DNA from: an uncultured Bacteroidales bacterium
GTDB lineage: Bacteria > Bacteroidota > Bacteroidia > Bacteroidales > P3
Assembly: GCA_905234665.1 (NCBI GenBank)
Contig: CAJOIV010000016.1
Coordinates: forward strand, 26,022-66,824
DNA: 40,803 nucleotides
Direction of reading: 5' to 3'
Part shown: positions 7,056 to 14,706 of the stretch, one piece after another
How the letters are laid out: each line of letters starts with the position of its first letter
Position numbering within the stretch: position 1 is the stretch's first letter
The notes under the pieces: model-generated
Database searches by the model: none
The model's input: only the letters and a program-made list of their open reading frames with translations
What the model was told of the DNA's origin: nothing
Position numbers and translations under genes: made by a program

Positions 7056-8624
7056 ATGAAAAAGACATTTCTCATCATTGCGGTGGCCATGCTGACGCTG
7101 GCGGCCTGCAAAGGGGAGGACACTCCTGTGACCCCCGTGACGCCCGCCGAGGGCGTGGAGGAAGAGACCTACGCCGGTGGCCTGCTGGGCACCACCTTCA
7201 ACCAGTCGGCCTCGGCCTTCAAGGACCCCACCCCCGCCGTCGAACAGGCGGGCATGGTCAACGCCTTCAAGTACGGCGAGTTCTTCTTCGAACACACCAT
7301 GACGCAGAACAACCCGCCCTTCATGGGCCTCGGCCCCCTCTATGTGCGCTCTTCCTGCGAGGCATGCCATCCCGGCTACGGCCACGGCCGCCGCATGGAA
7401 CGCTACCGCGCCGACGACTGGGCCAACGGCTACCTGCTGGTGGTCTTCAACAAGAACACCAACGCCTACGAGACCTCTGTGGCGGGCATGCCGCAGACCA
7501 AGGCAGTGCCTCCCTTCAAGCCCTCCATCGACGAGGAGAAAATCAGCATCGCCTGGCTCGGCTATGTCGACGAGTGGAGCAACCGCTTCCCCGACGGCGA
7601 GACCTACGACCTCATCTATCCCGAGGTGACCATCCCCGAGGATGCCTTCTACGCCCCGCTGGCGACGCCCTACGGCGAGCTGGCCTTCCGCCTCGAAAGC
7701 ACCATCGGCATCTATGGCACGGGCCTGCTCGACGCCATCCCCGACGACTCGCTGAAGGCTCAGTACCAGAAAGAAGAGGCCGCCGGTGCGCAGCTCAACC
7801 CCGCCATCTGGGCCGGTGGCGACTGGGCGTCGCTCTACGGCAACACCACCCACCCCAAGCGTTTCACCTATGCCCTCAGCCGCGGCCCCCTGCAGGATGC
7901 CGCCGGCGCCAACGCCATCTGGAACATCCCCAACGTGACGCGCAGCGACCGCCGCAGCCACTACCTCAGCCTCAACAAGAGCATCTACGCCACCGCCGCC
8001 TCGCAGGACCCCGAGGTGCAGGCCGAGTTCTACAACTACTTCCCCCAATGGAACAAGAGCGGCGACCCGCAGACCGACATCTACAACTACTTGATGTGCG
8101 ACACGTTGCCCGCCGAGATGACCGACAAGGACTATGTGGACTTCATGGTGTGGCACCGCGGCCTGGCCGTGCCCGCCGCCCGCAACCTCGGCGACAGCAC
8201 CATCCAGCGCGGCCGCAAGCTCTTCCGCGAGTTGGGCTGCACCGCCTGCCACCGCCCCAGCTGGACCACGGGTGCCGACAACTTCACCGACCCCAACGGC
8301 TTCTTCAATGACGCCGACGCCCGCCTGCCGCGCTACCCCTACCAGAAGATATGGCCCTACACCGACATGGTGCAGCATAGACTGATGATGGTCAACGACA
8401 TCCGCACCGGCTGGTGCCGCACGACACCACTCTGGGGCCGTGGCCTGTCGCCCATCTGCAGCGGCCATGCCGACCGTCTGCATGACTGCCGCGCCCGCAA
8501 CGTCATCGAGGCCATCATGTGGCACGGCTGCCCCGGCAGCGATGCCCGCTGGACCGTCGAGAAGTTCCGCAAACTCTCCAAGGCCGACCGCGACGCGGTG
8601 GTGAAGTTCATCAACGCCATTTAG
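7056..8624 (+). CDS. Di-heme oxidoreductase-family (DUF1111) c-type cytochrome lipoprotein
   Basis: The 522-residue product has a lipoprotein signal (lipobox LAAC, about residue 18). Two CxxCH heme c attachment sites are visible: CEACH at 101-105 and CTACH at 395-399. The spacing and overall length match the DHOR/DUF1111 family, sometimes called thiol oxidoreductase-like, in which two c-type hemes are held in a MauG-like arrangement. It should act on the periplasmic side of the inner membrane or on the outer membrane. The c-type hemes need a cytochrome c synthase, and the next gene encodes one (CcsBA). It is commonly found near imelysin genes. Its substrate is unknown. Confidence 0.92.
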   Translation: MKKTFLIIAVAMLTLAACKGEDTPVTPVTPAEGVEEETYAGGLLGTTFNQSASAFKDPTPAVEQAGMVNAFKYGEFFFEHTMTQNNPPFMGLGPLYVRSSCEACHPGYGHGRRMERYRADDWANGYLLVVFNKNTNAYETSVAGMPQTKAVPPFKPSIDEEKISIAWLGYVDEWSNRFPDGETYDLIYPEVTIPEDAFYAPLATPYGELAFRLESTIGIYGTGLLDAIPDDSLKAQYQKEEAAGAQLNPAIWAGGDWASLYGNTTHPKRFTYALSRGPLQDAAGANAIWNIPNVTRSDRRSHYLSLNKSIYATAASQDPEVQAEFYNYFPQWNKSGDPQTDIYNYLMCDTLPAEMTDKDYVDFMVWHRGLAVPAARNLGDSTIQRGRKLFRELGCTACHRPSWTTGADNFTDPNGFFNDADARLPRYPYQKIWPYTDMVQHRLMMVNDIRTGWCRTTPLWGRGLSPICSGHADRLHDCRARNVIEAIMWHGCPGSDARWTVEKFRKLSKADRDAVVKFINAI

Positions 8625-8658
8625 AATTAGGAATTAGGAATGAGAAATTAGGAATGAT
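8624..8658. repeat. Heptamer array (GAATTAG type x5) joining the di-heme and ccsBA genes
   Basis: The units are GAATTAG, GAATTAG, GAATGAG, AAATTAG and GAATGAT. The array starts at the last base of the di-heme gene stop codon and contains the first start codon (8654) and part of the second (8657) of ccsBA. The entire intercistronic spacer is therefore repeat. Confidence 0.85.
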
Positions 8659-10579
8659 GAAGAAAGTCAACGTGACACTCCTGGTGCTGACGGTCATTGC
8701 CATGGCCGTCGGCACCTTCCTCTCCAGGGACGGCTACTACGGCGCGTGGTGGTTCGTCGCGCTGCTGGCCCTCGACGCCGTGGCTGCCGTGGTGACCATC
8801 GTGCAGCGGAAATATTGGCGCAGCCCACACAACCTGCTCATCTATGCCTCCGTACCTGTCATGCTGCTGGGGGGTCTCCTCACCATGCTGACGGGTGAAC
8901 AGGAGACGCTCGCCCTGCAGCCCGGCGAGGAGCGCGAGGGGGTCACGCTGGAGCGCTTCGAGGTGGTCAGATACCCCGGCACGCAGACCCCCATGGACTT
9001 CGTCAGCCAGGTGACCATCGATGGGGAGCCCTACACCATCTCTATGAACAACATCGCCCGCCACCGGGGCTACCGCTACTACCAGGAAGACTATGACGGC
9101 CAAGGAGGTTCCACCCTCCGCGTGGCCCACGACCCCTGGGGCATCGGCGTGACCTACGCGGGCTACGCCCTGCTGGTGGCTGGGCTGCTGTGGATGTTCC
9201 TCGACCGGCGGTCGCGTTTCCGCCACCTGCTGAAAGGGACGGCGGTGCTGGCCTTGCTGTTTCTCGCCCAGACGGCCACGGCGGCACCCCGCACCCTTCC
9301 CCGCGACGTGGCGGCGAAGATGGGCGAGCAGTATGTCCTCTACAAGGGCCGCGTCTGTCCGCTGCAGACCCTCGCCAAGGACTTTACCACCAAACTCTAC
9401 GGCAAGGCTACCTACCAGGGCCTCACCTCCGAACAGGTGCTGGTGGGTTGGATGTTCTACTACGCCGACTGGGCCGAAGAGGCCATGCCGCAGGGGAAAA
9501 ATCAGCGCGCCACGGAGGAGAAACAGGCCTTGGTGCAGTCGGTTGCGGGCAGCACGCTGCTGAAAATCTATCCCCTGCGCGACAGCACGGGAGCCTTGCA
9601 GTGGTACTCGCAGAACGACCCGCTGCCTTTGACGGTGGGCGACGACGAGTACCTCTTCGTCCGCAAACAGTTGGGCTACTGTCAGGAACTGGTGGTGGAG
9701 GGCGACTTCGAGACCCTCGCCCAGGTCTTTGAGAAGACGCGGGAGTATCAGGAAAAACAGGCCGCCGGACTGTTGCCGTCGGCGGCGCGCGTGCAGGCCG
9801 AGCGGCTCTGCAATGCCCTGACCACAGGGCGCTGGCTGCCGATGGTGCTGCTGGCCATCGGATTGGTGGCCTTCGGGATTTCACTCTGGGGCAAAGGGAC
9901 GAAAATCAAGGCGGTCGTACACGGGGGTACGACCCTACTGGTGGCGGCGACAACACTCTACCTGTTGCTGGTCTTCGTGCTGCGATGGGTGGTCGGCGGG
10001 CATGTCCCCCTGGCGGGCGGCTACGACACCATGAACTTCCTCACCCTCGTCATCGGGGTGGCGGCCGTTTCGACGGGCGTACACGGGGGTACGCCCCTAC
10101 TGGCGATGGGCTTCTGTCAACTGGTGGCCATGATGAGTGGCTCCAACCCGCCCGTCACCAACCTCATGCCGGTGCTCAACTCGCCGCTCCTGACGGTGCA
10201 TGTGGCGGTCATCATGATGGCCTACGCCCTCTTCCTCTTCGTGGCGCTCAACAGCGTCGCGGCCCTGCTGCGTCCTGCGCAGCGCGAGAAGATGCGCCGC
10301 ACCACGCTGCTGATGCTCTACCCCGCCGAGGCCCTGCTGGCAGTAGGCATCATCATCGGCGCCGTGTGGGCCAACATCTCGTGGGGCACCTACTGGTCGT
10401 GGGACCCCAAGGAGGTCTGGGCGCTAATTACGTTGATTGTCTACCTCTATCCCCTGTCCGCTTCATCCAAAAGCACAACCTGGTTCCACGTCTACTGCCT
10501 CGTGGCATTGGTGAGCGTTGCCGTCACCTACTTCGGCGTCAACCTCCTGCTGGGCGGCATGCACGCGTATGGCACATGA
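8654..10579 (+). CDS. ccsBA: Fused ResB-CcsA cytochrome c synthase (CcsBA, system II)
   Basis: The 641-residue membrane protein starts MMKKVNVTLLV; a second ATG at 8657 is equally possible. The N-terminal half has ResB (CcsB) features: membrane segments near the start, a periplasmic part, and the region around HDPWGIGVTYAGYALLVAG. The C-terminal half is CcsA, with the heme-binding WWD domain WGTYWSWDPKEVW (about 577-589) and conserved histidine regions near SPLLTVHVAVIMMAYALF and the C-terminus (LLGGMHAYGT). CcsBA exports heme and ligates it to CxxCH motifs in the periplasm. The immediate upstream gene encodes a protein with two such motifs, so it is a likely client. Two 26-bp palindromes lie within the coding sequence. 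Confidence 0.93.
   Translation: MMKKVNVTLLVLTVIAMAVGTFLSRDGYYGAWWFVALLALDAVAAVVTIVQRKYWRSPHNLLIYASVPVMLLGGLLTMLTGEQETLALQPGEEREGVTLERFEVVRYPGTQTPMDFVSQVTIDGEPYTISMNNIARHRGYRYYQEDYDGQGGSTLRVAHDPWGIGVTYAGYALLVAGLLWMFLDRRSRFRHLLKGTAVLALLFLAQTATAAPRTLPRDVAAKMGEQYVLYKGRVCPLQTLAKDFTTKLYGKATYQGLTSEQVLVGWMFYYADWAEEAMPQGKNQRATEEKQALVQSVAGSTLLKIYPLRDSTGALQWYSQNDPLPLTVGDDEYLFVRKQLGYCQELVVEGDFETLAQVFEKTREYQEKQAAGLLPSAARVQAERLCNALTTGRWLPMVLLAIGLVAFGISLWGKGTKIKAVVHGGTTLLVAATTLYLLLVFVLRWVVGGHVPLAGGYDTMNFLTLVIGVAAVSTGVHGGTPLLAMGFCQLVAMMSGSNPPVTNLMPVLNSPLLTVHVAVIMMAYALFLFVALNSVAALLRPAQREKMRRTTLLMLYPAEALLAVGIIIGAVWANISWGTYWSWDPKEVWALITLIVYLYPLSASSKSTTWFHVYCLVALVSVAVTYFGVNLLLGGMHAYGT
9913..9938. repeat. 26-bp palindromic repeat inside ccsBA, copy A
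   Basis: The stem is GGTCGTAC / GTACGACC around a short ACGGG-type loop, followed by CCTAC-type flank. It is read as VVHGGTTLL in the protein. It is the partner of copy B at 10075-10100. Confidence 0.75.
10075..10100. repeat. 26-bp palindromic repeat inside ccsBA, copy B
   Basis: The stem is GGGCGTAC / GTACGCCC around the same loop, read as GVHGGTPLL. Relative to copy A, both stem arms changed together (T:A pair to G:C pair), so pairing is kept. Confidence 0.75.
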
Positions 10580-10743
10580 TATGCACTAAAACAGTGCAGA
10601 ATGATACCTTGAAAGCGCTTCTTGCTTCCCGTAAGAACGGCAGCGTTATGTGAGTGTTGTCCTGCCGTCACACAAAAAATAGCACCCACACATACGAAAA
10701 CAGGAATAATGTCGTTAGATAAGACGGACAAAGCAACACTACC

Positions 10744-11376
10744 ATGGACAAAATCATCATAACCATCAACCGTGAATGCGGCAGCGGCGGAAGGAGTATC
10801 GCCTACCTGCTGGGAGAAAAACTCGGTCTGAAAGTCTACGACCGCACCATACTTGATAGCATAGCCGAGCAGTTTGACATGGATGTCGACAAAATCGAGC
10901 GCATCAAGGCACAGAAAGCCAATTGGTGGGACGACTTCTGCCGTTTCTACCAACAATTCGGTGCCGCCAGCCACACTCCCTCGACCCAGCCCGAGGCCAC
11001 GCCGCTGAGCGTCTATTATGCTGAAGCCCGCCTGCTGCGCGAACTTGCCGAACAGGAAAGCTGCATCATCATAGGCCGTGCCGGCTTCCACATCTTCCGC
11101 GACAACCCTGACGCCATACACCTGCTCATCATCGCCAACCGCCAAAGCCGTATCGCCCGCGTGATGAAAAAACAAGGCCTCACTCAGGAAGAAGCCGAGA
11201 AGACCATCGATGCTGTCGACCGTGCCCGTGACACCTTCGTCAAGACCGTCGCCGACACCTCGCGCTACGATGCCCGCAACTATGACTTCGTCCTCAATGT
11301 CTCCGGAATGGAGCCAGAGAAGGTGGCCTCCTTCCTTGTTGAAAACATCCGTCTGAAGATGGAATCCGGGAAATAA
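10744..11376 (+). CDS. Cytidylate kinase-like family protein
   Basis: This 210-residue protein begins MDKIIITINRECGSGGRS, with the P-loop-like segment RECGSGGRS at residues 10-18. This and the later segments EQESCIIIGRAGFHIF and SRIARVMKKQGL match the cytidylate-kinase-like family (PF13189). These are nucleoside-monophosphate-kinase folds whose substrate is not firmly known; the true cmk gene is usually elsewhere. The 164-bp gap before it (10580-10743) contains two weak hairpins (10582-10598 and 10637-10668) and no gene. It is followed by a terminator and probably stands alone. Confidence 0.88.
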   Translation: MDKIIITINRECGSGGRSIAYLLGEKLGLKVYDRTILDSIAEQFDMDVDKIERIKAQKANWWDDFCRFYQQFGAASHTPSTQPEATPLSVYYAEARLLRELAEQESCIIIGRAGFHIFRDNPDAIHLLIIANRQSRIARVMKKQGLTQEEAEKTIDAVDRARDTFVKTVADTSRYDARNYDFVLNVSGMEPEKVASFLVENIRLKMESGK

Positions 11377-11400
11377 GCAACAGCTACCCCGCCATTATAT

Positions 11401-11440
11401 GAGTGTGCCTCAAAGACTTTTCGGGGCACGCTCTTTCTTT
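11401..11440 (+). terminator. Rho-independent terminator after the cytidylate-kinase-like gene
   Basis: The stem GAGTGTGCC (11401-11409) pairs with GGCACGCTC (11425-11433) with one G-T pair, followed by TTTCTTT. It is 24 bp after the stop codon. Confidence 0.8.
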
Positions 11441-11453
11441 GTACGAGAATATC

Positions 11454-11478
11454 AATATAAGCGAGAGACGCTTATATT
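11454..11478. repeat. Perfect 10-bp hairpin
   Basis: AATATAAGCG-agaga-CGCTTATATT forms a perfect 10-bp stem with a five-base loop, 14 bp after the terminator. There is no T-run beyond it. It lies in the convergent gap between the cytidylate-kinase-like gene and cdaA; its role is unknown. Confidence 0.6.
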
Positions 11479-11525
11479 GTGCATGGTATTAAATTGATTG
11501 GCAGGAAGGCTTTTGTTGCCGGTGG

Positions 11526-11610
11526 GAATGTGTGATTGTTTGAATGTTTGAATGTGTGAGTGGCTGCCGCCCCACTTACACATTTACACATTCACACATT
11601 TACACATTTT
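11526..11610. repeat. Core-and-octamer-arm element, copy 1
   Basis: Four or five 8-bp units (GAATGTGT, GATTGTTT, GAATGTTT, GAATGTGT, GAGTGGCT) lead into the core AGTGGCTGCCGCC (11559-11571). Four opposed 8-bp units of the CACATTTA type follow (11579-11610). The core is the reverse complement of that in copies 2 and 3. The right arm contains the last sense codons and stop of cdaA. Confidence 0.85.
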
Positions 11611-12385
11611 CTAACAGGGTCTGCAGATCCCTTTGCAGCTGGGCGGGGGAGACGTCGTGGTGGATTTCGCCGCCGACGGCGTAGGATATGGCGCCGGTCT
11701 CCTCGCTGACGATGACGCTGATGACGTCGAGTTGTTCGGTGACGCCGATGGCGCTGCGGTGACGCAGTCCGAGGTTGGGGTCGATGTCGGTGCGAGCCGT
11801 GACGGGGAGGATGCAGCGGGCGGCGAGGACGGTGTTGCCGTGGACGATGACGGCGCCGTCGTGGAGGGGGGAGTTCTTGAAGAAGAGGGTCTCCAGCAGG
11901 GCGGAGGAGGCGATGGCGTTGATGCGCTCGCCGGTGGCGACGAGTTCTTCGACCTCGTTGCTGCGTTTGAAGATGATGAGGGCGCCGGTCTTTGTCTGCG
12001 ACATGTGGAGGCAGGCCTGCACGTAGGGGTCGAGGTTCATGCCCGAGTGCTTGTCGAGGTCTTTGCGCCAGAACTGGAAGCGTTTCTTCACCGTGTCGCC
12101 CGTGAGTTGCGTCTTGGTGCCCACCATGAGGAGGAATTTGCGTATTTCGGGCTGGAAGACGATGACGAGGGCGATGAGGCCGATGCTCATGATGCCGCCG
12201 AGGATCTCGCCAGTGAGGCGCATGCCGAGGAGGACGGAGAGTCGCCAGGTGAGGTAAATGATGAGTACGGCCCAGAAGATGCGCATCACGTTGGTGCCGC
12301 GCAGGAGGCGGTAGAGCTGGTAGATGAAGAAGGCGACGATGATGACATCAAGGACGTCGACGACATGGATGGTGGGGAAAGGCAT
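11600..12385 (-). CDS. cdaA: Membrane-bound diadenylate cyclase CdaA (c-di-AMP synthase)
   Basis: The 261-residue product from ATG 12385 has three N-terminal membrane segments, a linker and a DAC domain. The catalytic motifs DGA (176-178) and RHR (208-210) are both present, so it should condense two ATP molecules to c-di-AMP, a second messenger for envelope and osmotic homeostasis. The frame is open upstream to an ATG at 12481, but those 32 extra residues are encoded mostly by the octamer repeat and precede the normal family start MPFPTIHVVDVLDV. It is downstream of folP on the same strand, a common Bacteroidota order. The final residues (ENV) and stop come from repeat copy 1. Confidence 0.95.
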   Translation of the reverse strand: MPFPTIHVVDVLDVIIVAFFIYQLYRLLRGTNVMRIFWAVLIIYLTWRLSVLLGMRLTGEILGGIMSIGLIALVIVFQPEIRKFLLMVGTKTQLTGDTVKKRFQFWRKDLDKHSGMNLDPYVQACLHMSQTKTGALIIFKRSNEVEELVATGERINAIASSALLETLFFKNSPLHDGAVIVHGNTVLAARCILPVTARTDIDPNLGLRHRSAIGVTEQLDVISVIVSEETGAISYAVGGEIHHDVSPAQLQRDLQTLLENV

Positions 12386-12391
12386 GGGTGG

Positions 12392-12508
12392 GAATGTTTG
12401 AATGTGTGAGTGTTTGAATGTTTGAGTGTGTGAGTGTTTGAATGTGTGAATGAGTGAGTGAGGCGGCAGCCACTTACACATTTACACATTGTCACATTTA
12501 CACATTAT
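12392..12508. repeat. Core-and-octamer-arm element, copy 2
   Basis: About eight 8-bp units of the GAATGTTT/GAGTGTGT type (12392-12461) precede the core GGCGGCAGCCACT (12462-12474). Opposed CACATTTA/CACATTGT-type units follow to about 12508. It fills the folP-cdaA gap and supplies the C-terminus and stop codon of folP. Confidence 0.85.
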
Positions 12509-13357
12509 GTGAGTGGCGATGCGGGTGGGGTAGGGGGTGTGGACGCGGAGGAGGCGAGCGCCCCTGTCAAGGGCGATGGCGTTGAGGGCCAGGGTGCCGT
12601 ATTCTGTGGGAGGCAGGCCGTCGGTGGTGGATTGAAAGGCTCCGAGACGTTTGGAAATCATGCTCTTGTTGGATAGCGCCACCAGCATGGGACGCTCGGG
12701 GAAGAGGGCGACGAGTTCGTCGAGGCGGTCGAGGAGTTCGTAGTTCTGCTCCACGGTCTTGGCGAAGCCGAATCCGGGGTCGAGGATGATGTCCTTGACG
12801 CCGAGGCGCAGGAGGGAGTCGAGCTTTTCGGAGAAATAGAGAGCGAGGTCTGCGATGATATTGTCGTAGCGAGTGTTTTCAGGGGATTGCATGGTGTCGG
12901 GAGTGCCGCGGGTGTGCATCAGGATGTAGGGCACCTGGAGGGCGGCGACGGTGGGGAACATCTGCGGGTCGAACTGCCCGCCCGAGATGTCGTTGACGAT
13001 GTCGGCTCCCGCTTCGACAGCCTTGGCGGCGGGGAGAGAAAAGCAGGTGTCGACGGATAGCAGGGTCTCCTCGGGCAACTCCTTGCGCAGCAGGGTTACG
13101 ACGGGAACCAGTTTGTCGGCTTCGGCTTCGGGCGACAGGAGCTGGGCTCCGGGGCGCGAAGAGACGACGCCGATGTCGATGATGTCGGCCCCTTGCGAGA
13201 GAAGGTTGCGGGCTTGGGCGACGATGGCTTCAGGAGTGGTGTAGCGTCCACCGTCGTAGAAAGAGTCGGTGGTGACGTTAAGAATGCCGAGGACGGCAGG
13301 TCGGTCGAAAGTGACCAGCCGTCCTCGGCAACAGAGGGTAAAGGAATGGAATTCCAT
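12482..13357 (-). CDS. folP: Dihydropteroate synthase
   Basis: The 291-residue protein from ATG 13357 joins 4-aminobenzoate to the dihydropterin diphosphate in folate synthesis. Family segments are in order: LGILNVTTDSFYDGG (pterin and diphosphate site), DIIDIGVVSSRPGA, LSVDTC, DIVNDISGG, DIILDPGFGFAKT, the lysine segment LVALSNKSM, and the final RVHTPYPTR. An upstream in-frame ATG at 13450 would add 31 low-complexity residues overlapping the preceding gene, so it is rejected. The start is 4 bp after that gene stop. The last residues, MCKCDNV, and the stop come from repeat copy 2, and the same peptide ends TsaE. Confidence 0.96.
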   Translation of the reverse strand: MEFHSFTLCCRGRLVTFDRPAVLGILNVTTDSFYDGGRYTTPEAIVAQARNLLSQGADIIDIGVVSSRPGAQLLSPEAEADKLVPVVTLLRKELPEETLLSVDTCFSLPAAKAVEAGADIVNDISGGQFDPQMFPTVAALQVPYILMHTRGTPDTMQSPENTRYDNIIADLALYFSEKLDSLLRLGVKDIILDPGFGFAKTVEQNYELLDRLDELVALFPERPMLVALSNKSMISKRLGAFQSTTDGLPPTEYGTLALNAIALDRGARLLRVHTPYPTRIATHIMCKCDNV

Positions 13358-13361
13358 TGCC

Positions 13362-13856
13362 TTAGAAGCGGTAGCGGACGCTGAAGGCGTAGGAGTAGAC
13401 AAAGAAGTCGTGGGCGCCAAAGCCGAGGAGGTCGACACCGGGACGGGCATCGAGAGCGAGCTGCAGGGGGAAGTCGAAGTTGTACTCGATACCTACCTGT
13501 CCGACAGCGGCAAGGCGGATATGGGTCTTGTTGAGATCCTTGTTGTCTTCCCAAGTCTCTTGATGGAGACCAATCTGGGCGCCGGGGCCGACGAACCACT
13601 GCAGGCCGGCGACGATGGGGAAGGTCCAGTGATAGGCGCCGGTGACGGTGGTGTATAAATGGTGATAACCAGGACCACCCCACCAGGTGAGACCGAGGTC
13701 GATTTCGAGACGGTTGGACTCGCTGAAGAGTTTCTGCATGGAGAATTCAGCGCCGAGACCCCAACCTTCGTTGATTCTGGCACCCATGTTCCATTGTGCC
13801 GAGGCACTGCCGCCCAATACGACGATGGCGACCAAAGCAATGATAATCTTTTTCAT
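13362..13856 (-). CDS. Small outer-membrane beta-barrel protein
   Basis: The 164-residue product has a clear signal peptide (KKIIIALVAIVVLGGSASAQ) and then alternating hydrophobic/aromatic strands with G-rich turns, ending in VRYRF, the usual C-terminal aromatic of a barrel. The size fits an eight-stranded barrel such as the OmpA/OmpX class or an outer-membrane-beta-barrel domain. It is the first gene of a minus-strand unit with folP and cdaA, following a -7 box at 13909-13916. The specific function is not recognisable. Confidence 0.8.
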   Translation of the reverse strand: MKKIIIALVAIVVLGGSASAQWNMGARINEGWGLGAEFSMQKLFSESNRLEIDLGLTWWGGPGYHHLYTTVTGAYHWTFPIVAGLQWFVGPGAQIGLHQETWEDNKDLNKTHIRLAAVGQVGIEYNFDFPLQLALDARPGVDLLGFGAHDFFVYSYAFSVRYRF

Positions 13857-13908
13857 TTGTACTGTGTTTTAGTTAGTTGTACTTAATGTTGATTGGCTAA
13901 ATCCATTG

Positions 13909-13916
13909 CAAATATA
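13909..13916 (-). promoter_or_regulatory. -7 box of the beta-barrel-folP-cdaA unit
   Basis: The minus strand reads TATATTTG, matching TAnnTTTG, 52 bp upstream of the start at 13856. The TTG upstream box is weak (TTT at the expected 19-bp spacing). Confidence 0.65.
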
Positions 13917-14043
13917 CATAAAGTTTTTGAATTGGAAAGAATAGAGAGAAAAAACAGATGAGAGGAGCCTGTCGGGCAGGGGAAAAAAGTGCTGTGGCGG
14001 ATGGAAAAATGTGGTGATATGATGATATGTTGAAAAAAAAATG

Positions 14044-14051
14044 TATCTTTG
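14044..14051 (+). promoter_or_regulatory. -7 box upstream of the DUF1599 gene
   Basis: TATCTTTG matches TAnnTTTG and lies 96 bp before the ATG at 14148. At 19-bp spacing the upstream box reads ATG instead of TTG. It may drive the long plus-strand housekeeping run. Confidence 0.65.
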
Positions 14052-14147
14052 CAGAATATTGCGAACGACGTTGGCCGGCCGTTTTATTTGTATATCAATA
14101 TAAAAGGGAGAGAGGAGGCGTTGTCGTGGATGTTATTAATATAGATT

Positions 14148-14690
14148 ATGACAAACACAGCTGAAGAATTCAAGCAAGAGATAGCCCGTTGCCGTGAGAT
14201 ATACGGCAAAAAGGCGAAGGATTACGGGACGGCGTGGCGCATCCTGCGGCTGCCGTCGCTGACGGACCAAATATATATCAAGGCCAACCGCATCCGCAGC
14301 ATCCAGGAGCAGGGGGAGAACCGTGTGGAGGAGGGCGTGGAGCCCGAGTTTGTGGCGATGGTCAATTATGCAGTCATGGCACTCATCCAGTTGGAACTGG
14401 GGTCGGCCGAGGATATTGACCTCCCTATAGAGAAGGCTCTGGAACTGTATGACAGGCATGTGGGGCGCGCGACATCGTTGATGCTCGACAAGAATCACGA
14501 CTATGGAGAGGCCTGGCGGCAGATGCGCATCAGTTCGATGGTCGACCTCATCCTCATGAAGCTCCTGCGCATCAAGCAGATTGAGGATAATGAGGGGAGA
14601 ACCCTTGTCTCGGAAGGGGTCGAGGGTGGATATATGGACATTGTGAACTATGCGCTGTTCTGCTTGATAAGGCTCAGGGAGGAGAAATAA
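14148..14690 (+). CDS. DUF1599 domain protein with two tandem copies
   Basis: The 180-residue protein contains two similar halves. The first has KKAKDYGTAWRILRLPSLTD and KANRIRSIQE; the second has DKNHDYGEAWRQMRISSMVD and LLRIKQIED. This internal duplication is typical of DUF1599. The function is uncertain; the family has been related to nucleotide-modification domains, but the sequence here does not settle that. It lies 16 bp before a BT_3928-like gene, an order also seen in Bacteroides. Confidence 0.9.
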   Translation: MTNTAEEFKQEIARCREIYGKKAKDYGTAWRILRLPSLTDQIYIKANRIRSIQEQGENRVEEGVEPEFVAMVNYAVMALIQLELGSAEDIDLPIEKALELYDRHVGRATSLMLDKNHDYGEAWRQMRISSMVDLILMKLLRIKQIEDNEGRTLVSEGVEGGYMDIVNYALFCLIRLREEK

Positions 14691-14706
14691 CAAAAAACGT
14701 AAAGAT

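Noticed and set aside
5685..8525. Two long minus-strand frames opposite imelysin and the di-heme gene
   Set aside because: They run antisense to genes with clear lipoboxes and CxxCH or GxHxxE motifs, and have no recognisable content of their own.
10580..10743. Small RNA or tRNA gene
   Set aside because: Only weak 6-7 bp hairpins are present, with no tRNA cloverleaf and no promoter match.
12385..12481. Longer N-terminus for CdaA
   Set aside because: The added 32 residues are mostly octamer repeat translation (HTFKHSHTQTFKHSH) placed before the normal family start and would have no homologue.
11526..12508. CRISPR array
   Set aside because: Units are 8 bp, directly adjacent, and without spacers; no cas gene is present.
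13357..13450. Longer N-terminus for FolP
   Set aside because: It would overlap the preceding beta-barrel gene by about 90 bp and encode low-complexity S/T/P/A residues.
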